The translations under genes and the position numbers were made by a program. Under the pieces are notes generated by a model, which was not told the origin of the DNA, did not search any database, and was given only the letters and a program-made list of their open reading frames with translations. This document shows positions 28,108 to 36,621 of a stretch of DNA of 64,000 nucleotides, piece by piece. The stretch is from NCBI GenBank assembly GCA_934293375.1, contig CAKQYS010000010.1, positions 29,600 to 93,599 of the forward strand. The letters run 5' to 3'. Positions within the stretch are counted from its first letter, which is position 1; each line of letters starts with the position of its first letter. Source of the DNA: an uncultured Lachnospiraceae bacterium (GTDB taxonomy: Bacteria > Bacillota > Clostridia > Lachnospirales > Lachnospiraceae).

Positions 28108-30144
28108 CTACTCATATATAATATGAGACGCAATTCTATTCAAAAAGATCCTTTCAAATGATGATAATAGGTTTGCATCCCTCATCTCTGTCCCGTCTTT
28201 ATATCGTCCATATACTTGATATTCTCCAAGATGGAATCTTCCTTCATTATCCGTCGGCTCCGTATTCTTGAAAAAGATTTCATAATCCTTTGCATTTGCA
28301 ACAGCACAATATACATCGCCAGGATGCAGGGATTCTGTAATGACATACGCTTTTTCCTCTCCGCCAAATGCTGCCGGGAGACTGCCATCAATAGATACCG
28401 CATCCAGCTTTATACCTGCAAGTCTGCACATAATAGGCATATAATCCGCCGTTGACATTAACTCATCGGTTATCTGCTGTGTAACATTTGCCCCCCGGAA
28501 CATGAATGCAACTCTTGTTCTTGGATCCGATAGCATCGGCTCCCCTGATGGAATAAAATATCCTTGTCCATGATCCGCAAACAGACTGATCAATATTTCA
28601 TCATCCGTATAGTTCCTTTCTATATACGAGTAGAGAAGTCCAAACAACATATCCAAATACTGTAATGTTGTCTGATACATTTTTATTTTACCTGCGCTAT
28701 AATCCTGTTTCACCGAAGTAATCCCGCGATCCTCTACTTCCCGGTCCTCAATCGCAAGCTGATTCTGTACTGCCACCGATAAATCCAGACCATCTGCAAT
28801 ATCATGCAGATCCCCTATATACATCCAGAGATATTGATCTGTCTCCTGAAAGGCTTCTATGTGTTCGATCACACTGATAATCTCCTGCTCAGCCCTTGCA
28901 CCCATTGGCTGGACCTGATACACATATTGATCTAACCCCCTGGCATATCCATAAAAACAGGTAGATCTCCACTCGCCATCCATCTTACTTGTATAATAAC
29001 CCTGTCGCTTAAAATACTCGGATATTGTTGGCACCTCTTTCGGAAGTTCTCCATCCACGGTACTATGAAACATCATATGATGCAGCGTGTTAAGACCACT
29101 TTCATATGTTGCAATACTTGGAAATGTCCATTCCGAACAACTATATGTCCGCGTACAGATCGTCCCCTTACGAAAGAATGCATATGTGTTAGGCATTCTT
29201 TCCTGAAATCCTGAACCGTCAAGCACTGTCTGTGCTAATCCATCCACAAAAAGATTCAGCACTAATTTCCGCCGTTTTCTGCTATGTCCTAAAGGTATCG
29301 GATATCCAAAATATGCATCCTTATATGTCATGATCTGGGTGTCCCGTCTGACCTTAAAATAGTTAAAATGTCTGGAACTCCACTGTTTGATGTCATGTTC
29401 CTGACCATCATAAATAAAAGCATACACATTATCCTGTTCCGTACTGGCAATCGGAACAAGGTAATTCTGTGCATCACCATCGACATAGAAATCTTGACCC
29501 TTCTCTTTAAACTTCAAAAATTCTGCCTGTGTTCTGACCATACTCAGATTCTCGTCACCAATAAAACCCTGAACCGGCGATCGGTAAATACCCGCATATC
29601 TCAGATCCTCATCCGTCACCCAGCATTCTGTTCCCACCAGCAGAGATCTGACATCCCGGGGAGCCTCTACTTTTTTCCCAAAATGCACCTGAGACCGTTG
29701 CAAAAAGGAGGATATTTTTTGTAATTGTTCCATGTCTCCCTTTTCAATCGCATCCTGTATCTGTATCTGATACACATCCTGTAATGCCCGGATCTGATTT
29801 TTCATATCTCGGAGCAACTCTGCGTCGCCCACATGAAAATACTCTGCTAAAAATTCAGATATCTTATAACTTTTCAGTGCCTCTGACACCTTATCTTCAG
29901 CCTGAAACACACAACCCTGATAATAATACGCCTCATAACTCGTAGGGAATTTACGCACACACATCTGTGCTATTTTCTTTGCCCCGTCATAATCTTGTAT
30001 CGTGAAATCATATGCACACTCATAAAACCAAAGATCCCGATCCTGCGGATACTGCTGCTTATAATCTGCGATTGCTGCTTTGATCGCATCGAAATCCCCC
30101 TGTGCAAACAGATTTTTAAATTGTTCTTTTAAAGCTGATCTCAT
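28108..30144 (-). CDS. TPR plus sulfatase/alkaline-phosphatase-superfamily protein, cytoplasmic
   Basis: 678 residues, start in an ATGA overlap with the upstream gene. Residues 1-180 are TPR-like helices (RDLWFYECAYDFTIQDYDGA, SYEAYYYQGCVFQAEDKVSE). Residues about 300-600 are a sulfatase/phosphopentomutase-type domain: first metal Asp in LVLNLFVDGLAQ, nucleophile region CSEWTFPSIATYESGL, GDLHDI, and ADHGQGYF with the second-site Asp/His. No signal peptide or membrane helix is visible, unlike LtaS or EptA-type transferases, so it should act in the cytoplasm. Adjacent AEP genes suggest handling of a phospho- or phosphono-ester on the glycan, either as transferase or hydrolase. The reaction is inference. 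Confidence 0.8.
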   Translation of the reverse strand: MRSALKEQFKNLFAQGDFDAIKAAIADYKQQYPQDRDLWFYECAYDFTIQDYDGAKKIAQMCVRKFPTSYEAYYYQGCVFQAEDKVSEALKSYKISEFLAEYFHVGDAELLRDMKNQIRALQDVYQIQIQDAIEKGDMEQLQKISSFLQRSQVHFGKKVEAPRDVRSLLVGTECWVTDEDLRYAGIYRSPVQGFIGDENLSMVRTQAEFLKFKEKGQDFYVDGDAQNYLVPIASTEQDNVYAFIYDGQEHDIKQWSSRHFNYFKVRRDTQIMTYKDAYFGYPIPLGHSRKRRKLVLNLFVDGLAQTVLDGSGFQERMPNTYAFFRKGTICTRTYSCSEWTFPSIATYESGLNTLHHMMFHSTVDGELPKEVPTISEYFKRQGYYTSKMDGEWRSTCFYGYARGLDQYVYQVQPMGARAEQEIISVIEHIEAFQETDQYLWMYIGDLHDIADGLDLSVAVQNQLAIEDREVEDRGITSVKQDYSAGKIKMYQTTLQYLDMLFGLLYSYIERNYTDDEILISLFADHGQGYFIPSGEPMLSDPRTRVAFMFRGANVTQQITDELMSTADYMPIMCRLAGIKLDAVSIDGSLPAAFGGEEKAYVITESLHPGDVYCAVANAKDYEIFFKNTEPTDNEGRFHLGEYQVYGRYKDGTEMRDANLLSSFERIFLNRIASHIIYE

Positions 30145-31817
30145 AATATGCCTTTCTCACCATTCTCTGCCAATACCAGATACTGATATGCCTGAAACTG
30201 CTCTCTTCCGGCCACTCCCGGAATTCCCAGCACTGCTTCAAACATTTCCTGTTCGTCTCTATCATCGATGACCATATTCATACGGGCATCCATCCGCAAA
30301 ATATCCAGTCCGGTCCGTCTAAACATACCCACAATTTCATTTTTCGTGAAGAAATGTATGTGTGTACGATCCAGAAGTCCTTCATCCCGATAAGTGAAGT
30401 CACCTTTTAACAATGGCAGAATTACGGAAGTATGCATCAGATTAGGAATGCTGGCAATCACCTTTGCACCTTGTTTCATATACTTTTTTAATTTCTTCAA
30501 TGTCTGCTCCGGATCCCGAAGATGTTCTAACACATCTCCAAATATAATATAATCAAAATACCCATTCTCATATGGAAGAGGCATACTTTCGATATCCCCT
30601 ACCATAATATCTGCCATATATGTTCCACACATAGCAACCTCTTTCACCAGCTCAATTCCATATATTTTTGCATTCGGATACTGATACCTGATTCTGGATA
30701 AGGTTGCTCCACAACCGCATCCAACCTCCAAAACATGTATCTCTGTATGTTCATCTGCATCTATGTATGGAATCAATTCATTTCTGACATTCGAATAATA
30801 ATCTGGATTAAAGTTCCATTTTTTCATAAAATACTCACGGTTTATGGCAGAATTCTGCTGATATGCAAAAGATGCAAATTGTTCATTTATAATATTATGG
30901 CAATATACAAATGCATTGTGACATAACAACTGCTCATAGCCCTTCCGTGTCATACAGACTCCATAATCCGTATCGGAATACGCTCCCTCCAGATAACATT
31001 CATCTAAAAGACCGGTTTCGTCAATTGCTTCCCTCTTGATCAAAAGAGCAGAACTCATCAACCAGAATTTATTTTCATATGGGTTTGGGGAAGGGATATG
31101 CAGCTGTTTTGCATATTCCAGATAATCTGTGCGGCTGTCTGTATTGAGAACCAAAGCCTGAAAATTCCCGCTCAAATTCATCATCGGTCCTGCTGCACCT
31201 ACGGATTCGCGTTCATATAATGCCATTCTCATCCAGAATAATGCATTCGCAGGAACAATCACTGCATCATGCAATAAGAATATATCATGATCCTCTCGCG
31301 AGGATTTGATACCCTGATTCACCGCACATACAAAGCTTTTTGCATTTTCCTGCACAATAATTTCATAAGAGTCCTGCGGACTGTTGTTCCGAATACTTTC
31401 TATACAAGACTGCAGGATGTCCTTTTGATCATGTGAGACAACAATAAACGAAACCGGTTTGACCGTTATATGACCGTCTGCCACGAGCTGTTCCATCTCA
31501 TTTTGAATATAGGCACCATCTTCTCTGTTATCGCAATAATGCATAGCCTGCTGGTAGCAAAGATATGCCTGGTTTACATTGGTGCCTGAATAATAATTAC
31601 CCAGCATATAATACAATTCATAATTCGACGGATCCATCGATATCCCGATCGCAATACACATATATGCATGATCGTACAATCCCTCTGCCGTATATACTTC
31701 TGCATTTAAGATCCAGTACTCCGGCTGTTTTTTGATCTCATCATTCTGTTGTGCCAGCAGCTGTCTTGCACGCTGCCATTCGCCGACATTTACCGCCGTC
31801 TTAATCTCCTCTATCAT
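30141..31817 (-). CDS. TPR - family 2 glycosyltransferase - SAM methyltransferase fusion
   Basis: 558 residues in three parts: TPR-like helices 1-115 (NAEVYTAEGLYDHAYMCIAI), a GT2 GT-A domain about 120-330 (VSFIVVSHDQKDILQSCIESI, IFLLHDAVIV as DxD-like, ETGLLDECYLEGAYSDTDYG), and a class I methyltransferase about 370-500 (VLEVGCGCGATLSRIRYQYP, YIIFGDVLEHLRDPEQTLK, VIASIPN). The C-terminal part resembles O-antigen-type sugar methyltransferases. One polypeptide may add and then methylate a sugar. It is first in the minus-strand glycan operon, behind a sigma-A promoter. Confidence 0.85.
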   Translation of the reverse strand: MIEEIKTAVNVGEWQRARQLLAQQNDEIKKQPEYWILNAEVYTAEGLYDHAYMCIAIGISMDPSNYELYYMLGNYYSGTNVNQAYLCYQQAMHYCDNREDGAYIQNEMEQLVADGHITVKPVSFIVVSHDQKDILQSCIESIRNNSPQDSYEIIVQENAKSFVCAVNQGIKSSREDHDIFLLHDAVIVPANALFWMRMALYERESVGAAGPMMNLSGNFQALVLNTDSRTDYLEYAKQLHIPSPNPYENKFWLMSSALLIKREAIDETGLLDECYLEGAYSDTDYGVCMTRKGYEQLLCHNAFVYCHNIINEQFASFAYQQNSAINREYFMKKWNFNPDYYSNVRNELIPYIDADEHTEIHVLEVGCGCGATLSRIRYQYPNAKIYGIELVKEVAMCGTYMADIMVGDIESMPLPYENGYFDYIIFGDVLEHLRDPEQTLKKLKKYMKQGAKVIASIPNLMHTSVILPLLKGDFTYRDEGLLDRTHIHFFTKNEIVGMFRRTGLDILRMDARMNMVIDDRDEQEMFEAVLGIPGVAGREQFQAYQYLVLAENGEKGIL

Positions 31818-31859
31818 ATTCCTCTCCCACTTAAATCAATAACCTCTGCAACTTCCTTT

Positions 31860-31888
31860 ATTTTACAATATATCGTATCATTGCTCAA
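31860..31888 (-). promoter_or_regulatory. predicted sigma-A promoter of the large glycan operon
   Basis: Minus strand: TTGAGC (31888-31883), a 17-bp spacer, TAAAAT (31865-31860), about 43 bp before the start at 31817. It would drive the genes from 31817 down to the DegT-type aminotransferase. Confidence 0.55.
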
Positions 31889-31946
31889 TTGTTTTTCTGC
31901 CTCTTATGTGCTAAACTCAATAAAAACTCATATTAAGGAGTACTCT

Positions 31947-32579
31947 ATGATCACGATCGAAGAATGGGAGAAAAAACAAACGGAAGCATATGCATACCAA
32001 AAAGAAAAAGAAGAAGAAATGTGGCACGATCACTACGATGCATTAGAACAGCAGTACATAAAAGACATTGATGCATTACTGCACATCAAAAACAATGGTT
32101 TTCTTGAAAAGCTTACTGCCTACAGCGAAAACGAATCCCTACGGACAACTTTTCAAAGCAGACCTATGTTTGTATCCTTCTTTATCATGATGGAAATCGT
32201 ACAGCAAGAGCTGGCACATACAAAAAAGGCCACCGTTTTATCTCACATCAACAGCATGCAGGATATTACAGTGTATATGCGTGAATTCCGTTTTCAACTC
32301 TGGAGATTCGAACTGCATATAATATCTGATCACACAAGTTTATATAATTATATCCAATCTGTTTCCATGACACCCTGTGTCCTTGGGCTGCTCACTGTAG
32401 TCTCTGCTATAGACCCGCCAAAAACAATGCTTTCACTGGTCGACTACATGCTTGATATGAAACAGATCAACTATGCGATTGATTTACTTGATCTTGCACA
32501 CAGCATATATCCGACGGATTCCCTGATATCTGTAACCTGGAATTCCATCCGGAAAATGTTTGAATCGGAGGGACTGTGA
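31947..32579 (+). CDS. hypothetical helical protein of the glycan island
   Basis: 210 residues from the ATG at 31947 (AAGGAG 6 bases upstream); the frame is open further upstream but that part lies in the divergent promoter region. It is rich in charged helices at the N-terminus (EEWEKKQTEAYAYQKEKEEE) and has no recognised catalytic motif or membrane segment. Its stop overlaps the start of the following GT2-like gene (TGATG), so the two are coupled. I do not recognise the family; a partner or scaffold for the neighbouring transferase is possible. Confidence 0.75.
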   Translation: MITIEEWEKKQTEAYAYQKEKEEEMWHDHYDALEQQYIKDIDALLHIKNNGFLEKLTAYSENESLRTTFQSRPMFVSFFIMMEIVQQELAHTKKATVLSHINSMQDITVYMREFRFQLWRFELHIISDHTSLYNYIQSVSMTPCVLGLLTVVSAIDPPKTMLSLVDYMLDMKQINYAIDLLDLAHSIYPTDSLISVTWNSIRKMFESEGL

Positions 32580-33253
32580 TGAACGACAAAAAAATATGCT
32601 TTATTATGTGTACAAACAACCAAACATACTGCCGGGAATCAGTTTCTTATATCCGGCAATTGCATATTCCCGATGGTTACAGCATTGATGTGATAACCGT
32701 TACCGATGCACCCAGTATGACCGCAGGTTATAACGAAGCCATGCGATCCTCAGATGCCAAATATAAAATATATATCCATCAGGATGTCATGATCATAGAT
32801 CCGGATTTTCTGCTGTATATACTGCACATCTTTACGGACAATTCCAAAATTGGCATGATTGGGATGATTGGTGCACCTAAACTTGCAGAAAATAAGATCA
32901 TGTGGTATAGCAACCGTATCGGACAAATCTACGCAAATGATCTGTATCATACTTATACCTTGAAGTTTGATCCCCCAAGCTGCCCTTATCAGAAAGTAGA
33001 AGCAATTGATGGTCTTCTGATCGCAACGCAATACGATCTTCCATGGCGGGACGATCTGTTTCAAGGATGGGATTTTTATGATGTATCTCAAAGCACACAA
33101 TTCCGTCTGCATGGTTATGATGTCGTTGTCCCATACATGGATCCTCCTTGGGTAATTCACGATGACGGAATCATGGATCTGACAAATTATTACAAAGCCA
33201 GAGAAATTTATGTCAAAAATTATACTGATCTACCGCTTCCAGAAGTCCGTTAG
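32579..33253 (+). CDS. GT2-like glycosyltransferase (Glyco_tranf_2_5 type)
   Basis: 224 residues from the ATG at 32579 after GGAGGG. A GT-A fold is suggested by KICFIMCTNNQTYCRESVSYI, TAGYNEAMRSSDAKYKIYIHQDVMI (HQDV in place of DxD), EAIDGLLIATQYD and FQGWDFYDVSQSTQF, as in small glycosyltransferase-like proteins of the PF13712 type. It forms a two-gene plus-strand unit with the hypothetical gene before it. Its last 24 bp overlap the 3' end of the convergent LicD-like gene. Confidence 0.8.
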   Translation: MNDKKICFIMCTNNQTYCRESVSYIRQLHIPDGYSIDVITVTDAPSMTAGYNEAMRSSDAKYKIYIHQDVMIIDPDFLLYILHIFTDNSKIGMIGMIGAPKLAENKIMWYSNRIGQIYANDLYHTYTLKFDPPSCPYQKVEAIDGLLIATQYDLPWRDDLFQGWDFYDVSQSTQFRLHGYDVVVPYMDPPWVIHDDGIMDLTNYYKAREIYVKNYTDLPLPEVR

Positions 33254-34255
33254 ATCCATATCTATATCTCCGGCTGCCCCCTGTCTACAAAACTCTTCCA
33301 GAGTACCGGAAAAGCCAAGATCCTTCAGCTTTGTAAGCAATGCAACATCCTGATATTTGAAATATGGATATGTATGTGAAGAAGTGAATTTAACATATTG
33401 TTTATAGTTTCCGTAACAGCTCGTCAGACATTTATCATATTCTACCGGAATCTCAACAGAGATATTTTCAAACGGCACAGAAATGCTGCCTGCCATCCAT
33501 TCTTTTTTGTACCGGTATCGAACTGTATTATAAAAAATAATGTTGGTTAGCTCATCCGCTTCATCCTCATGAAACATTGAACAGAGATTATCAACCATTT
33601 GCAGGCAAAAATGATTCGCCGTATCATCCCTTGGAATGGATACCCCCCACAACATCTCCAACTGTTGCAGATAATCCTCCAATTCACCTGATACCACCAG
33701 CTGATTCCAATTCCTCAAAACACCGATTCCTGCAGAAACCAAAGACTTCTGCACAGATGCTAATTCCGGATCCCGGGGAATGTAATCAAAAGGGAAGATA
33801 TCAATCCCTATCTCCTTAAACGGATAACCATGAAAAGTCTGTAAAAACAAAGCATAATCCCAATGATCCGCCTCAGCGATCACCCGCATCTGCTGGGCAT
33901 ACTCCGCCCTTTGTAATCGCTTGTCTTCAGAAAATACACCTGAGATCACATACCCGACAGGCAATTCCTTTTTCAGTATTGCTGCGAATCTGTTATAATC
34001 TGCACGTTTCAGACAGATATCGATATCATCATCCCACGGAATAAATCCCCGATGTCTGACTGCACCAAGCAGTGTTCCAGAATCGGCAAAATACTGTAAA
34101 TTATGCTTTTTGCATAGAGCCACAACCAATTCTAATACTTCCATCTGCGCCGCCCACACATGTTTCATCAGCTCCGGGATTTCGAAATCGCATCTTACTT
34201 CTTTCCGGAAAAATGATTCATCAAAATCTATCAAGCATTGTACACCCCTTTTCAT
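33230..34255 (-). CDS. LicD-family phosphocholine/phospho-substituent transferase
   Basis: 341 residues from the ATG at 34253-34255. A TTG 21 bases downstream (34234) has a better AGGGG ribosome site and fits usual LicD N-termini (IDFDESFF), so it may be the true start. LicD core: LELVVALCKKHNLQYFADSGTLLGAVRHRGFIPWDDDIDICLKR, with the DxD-type metal motif, then FGIDIFPFDYIP-like GIDIFPFDYI. LicD enzymes move phosphocholine, or other CMP-activated small amino-alcohol or aminophosphonate groups, onto glycans. Beside a LicC/PntC-like gene and AEP genes, AEP transfer from CMP-AEP is the favoured hypothesis. Confidence 0.87.
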   Translation of the reverse strand: MKRGVQCLIDFDESFFRKEVRCDFEIPELMKHVWAAQMEVLELVVALCKKHNLQYFADSGTLLGAVRHRGFIPWDDDIDICLKRADYNRFAAILKKELPVGYVISGVFSEDKRLQRAEYAQQMRVIAEADHWDYALFLQTFHGYPFKEIGIDIFPFDYIPRDPELASVQKSLVSAGIGVLRNWNQLVVSGELEDYLQQLEMLWGVSIPRDDTANHFCLQMVDNLCSMFHEDEADELTNIIFYNTVRYRYKKEWMAGSISVPFENISVEIPVEYDKCLTSCYGNYKQYVKFTSSHTYPYFKYQDVALLTKLKDLGFSGTLEEFCRQGAAGDIDMDLTDFWKR

Positions 34256-34301
34256 TCTGAATTCTATATGTATTGTACCATACCTATAGGGAGAAATCCA
34301 T

Positions 34302-34330
34302 TTGCTTTTGCTTATCTGCCATTGTATAAT
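34302..34330 (+). promoter_or_regulatory. predicted sigma-A promoter of the neuB operon
   Basis: TTGCTT (34302-34307), a 17-bp spacer, perfect TATAAT (34325-34330), 38 bp before the neuB ATG. Confidence 0.6.
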
Positions 34331-34368
34331 AATAGCAGTATTTTGTTTACAAAAAGGAGGTATCGCAG

Positions 34369-35400
34369 ATGCAGATCGGATCAAGAATCATCGGGCCTAA
34401 CGAACCCCCATTAGTCATTGCTGAAATCGGGATCAACCACGAAGGATCTTTAGAGACAGCAAAGATGATGGTGGATGCAGCATGGAAATCCGGAGCAGAA
34501 GTCATCAAACACCAGACACATGTTGTAGAGGATGAAATGTCACCAGAAGCAAAAAAAGTGATTCCTGGAAATGCAGATGTATCCATCTATGATATCATGT
34601 CACGCTGTGCATTAAATGAATCCGAAGAATTAGAGCTAAAGAATTATGTTGAATCAAAGGGCATGATATTTATCAGCACTCCATTCTCAAGGGCAGCTGC
34701 AGACAGACTGGAGCGTATGCATGTAAAAGCATACAAGATTGGCTCCGGAGAATGCAATAACTACCCCCTGATTGAACATATTGCGGCATTCGGCAAGCCC
34801 ATGATCATCTCTACCGGCATGAATGACATTGCAAGCATTCAGAAAACCGTTTCCATTGTCGAATCATACCATGTAGAGTATGCACTGCTGCACTGCACAA
34901 ATATATATCCTACCAAACCTGAATATATCCGGTTAGGTGCCATGACAGAGTTAATGCACGCCTTTCCCGGTGTTCCTGTCGGATTATCCGATCACAGTCT
35001 GAATAACAATGCCTGCCTGGCCGCTACGGCTCTTGGTGCCTGTATTCTGGAAAGACATTTTACTGACAGTATGTACCGGCCCGGACCCGATATCAGCTGC
35101 TCTATGGATCCCGCTGCACTCGCTGCACTGATTCAGGGTTCCAAAGAAATCTATAAAATGCGTGGTGGAAAGAAGCAGGCGCTAAAAGAGGAACAGGTAA
35201 CAATTGATTTTGCATTTGCGACAGTTGTTGCTATCAAAGATATTGCAGTCGGAGAACCTTTTACAAAGGACAACCTATGGGTCAAGCGTCCGGGAACAGG
35301 CGAGATTCCAGCAGAGCAATACAACGCATGTCTTGGGCAGATTGCCAAAAGACCGATTGCTTCAGGGGAACATCTGTTAAAATCCGACATTGACGCATAA
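34369..35400 (+). CDS. neuB: N-acetylneuraminate synthase-type nonulosonic acid synthase
   Basis: 343 residues. NeuB TIM barrel: PLVIAEIGINHEGSLETAKMM near 14, HQTHVVEDEM near 48, FISTPFSRAAADRLE near 98, IISTGMNDIA near 145, LLHCTNIYPTKPEYIRL near 178 and GLSDHSLNN near 207, with the catalytic and metal residues in place. A C-terminal SAF/antifreeze-like domain (VVAIKDIAVGEPFTKDNLWVKRPG) completes it. It condenses PEP with a hexosamine (ManNAc or a di-N-acyl derivative) to a nonulosonic acid. AAAGGAGG precedes the start. First gene of neuB-neuC-opine dehydrogenase-neuA. Sequence alone does not separate Neu5Ac from legionaminic acid synthase. Confidence 0.92.
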   Translation: MQIGSRIIGPNEPPLVIAEIGINHEGSLETAKMMVDAAWKSGAEVIKHQTHVVEDEMSPEAKKVIPGNADVSIYDIMSRCALNESEELELKNYVESKGMIFISTPFSRAAADRLERMHVKAYKIGSGECNNYPLIEHIAAFGKPMIISTGMNDIASIQKTVSIVESYHVEYALLHCTNIYPTKPEYIRLGAMTELMHAFPGVPVGLSDHSLNNNACLAATALGACILERHFTDSMYRPGPDISCSMDPAALAALIQGSKEIYKMRGGKKQALKEEQVTIDFAFATVVAIKDIAVGEPFTKDNLWVKRPGTGEIPAEQYNACLGQIAKRPIASGEHLLKSDIDA

Positions 35401-35430
35401 TACACATTTTTGATGCAGAAAGGGAAGTCT

Positions 35431-36588
35431 ATGTATAATAACGATTCTAATCACAACAATAGAATAGTTTTCCTTACCGGAACCAGAGCAGACTATGGCA
35501 AAATGAAATCGCTTATCAAGGCTGTCAATGACAGCGGCATATTTGAAGCCCATATTTTTGCCACAGGTATGCATATGCTTTCCAAATATGGTGCCACCTA
35601 CAAAGAGATTGTCAAAGACGGATTTCCAAACATCTACACCTTTGTCAACCAAAACAATACCAACCCCATGGATCTCACATTAAGCAATACCATTACAGGA
35701 TTCAGTAATTATATTGCTGAGGTTGCACCACGCGCGATCGTAGTACACGGCGACCGTTTAGAAGCTTTAGCGGGAGCCATCGTAGGTGCTTTTAACAATA
35801 TACGCGTATTTCACATAGAAGGTGGTGAGGTGTCAGGAACCATCGACGAATCCATTCGTCATGCGATCACAAAATTCTCTCACTACCACTTTGTATCAAA
35901 TGAACAGGCAAAGAAACGGATCATGCAGCTTGGGGAACCTGAAAACAACATTATTATTTTTGGCTCTCCTGACATTGATATCATGTATTCCAATACGCTG
36001 CCAGGTCTTTCTGACATTTGTAAACATTACGAGATCAACTTTGACCATTACAATATATTTATGTATCACCCGGTAACAACCGAGCTTGATACTTTACAGG
36101 AACATATCGAAAATGCCATAGACGGTCTTCTACAGTCAGGAGATAACTATGTTGTCATTTATCCCAACAATGATGCCGGCAGCAGCAGGATTATTGATGC
36201 CTATTCACGCATACAAAACAATCCCCATTTTCGCATATTCCCTTCCATGCGGTTTGAAGCCTTTTTAACTTTATTAAAAAATGCAGATATGCTCATCGGC
36301 AATTCCAGCTCTGGCATCCGCGAGGCAGGCATTTACGGTAAGCCTGCTATTGATATGGGTTCAAGACAAGCCGGACGTTACAATATAAAAAATTATCCTC
36401 ACCTCATTCACATTACAGAAGAGAAGGATGCTCTTGTAGATGCAATCGCAAAAGCAAAAAAGCTCAAACCGACTCCTATGTCCCACTATGGTGATGGTAA
36501 TAGTGATACGATCTTCTTGGAAACACTACAGAGAGAAGATATATGGCAGTCTGACATACAAAAGCATTTCATCGATGTAAAGTTTTAA
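35431..36588 (+). CDS. neuC: UDP-GlcNAc 2-epimerase, hydrolysing (NeuC/LegG type)
   Basis: 385 residues from ATG 35431 (AAGGGAAG upstream). GT-B-like epimerase: IVFLTGTRADYGKMKSLIKAV near 14, VVHGDRLEALAGAIVGAFN near 110, FHIEGGEVSGTIDESIRHAITKFSH near 132, MLIGNSSSGIREAGIYGKPAIDMGSRQAGR near 295. These match NeuC/LegG enzymes that release UDP while making ManNAc (or its 2,4-diacetamido analogue), the substrate for NeuB. No LegB, LegH or PtmE-type genes are seen in the window, which slightly favours the simple ManNAc route unless they lie elsewhere. Confidence 0.9.
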   Translation: MYNNDSNHNNRIVFLTGTRADYGKMKSLIKAVNDSGIFEAHIFATGMHMLSKYGATYKEIVKDGFPNIYTFVNQNNTNPMDLTLSNTITGFSNYIAEVAPRAIVVHGDRLEALAGAIVGAFNNIRVFHIEGGEVSGTIDESIRHAITKFSHYHFVSNEQAKKRIMQLGEPENNIIIFGSPDIDIMYSNTLPGLSDICKHYEINFDHYNIFMYHPVTTELDTLQEHIENAIDGLLQSGDNYVVIYPNNDAGSSRIIDAYSRIQNNPHFRIFPSMRFEAFLTLLKNADMLIGNSSSGIREAGIYGKPAIDMGSRQAGRYNIKNYPHLIHITEEKDALVDAIAKAKKLKPTPMSHYGDGNSDTIFLETLQREDIWQSDIQKHFIDVKF

Positions 36589-36621
36589 CACAATCCTATG
36601 CATATAATACATGAGGTGAAT

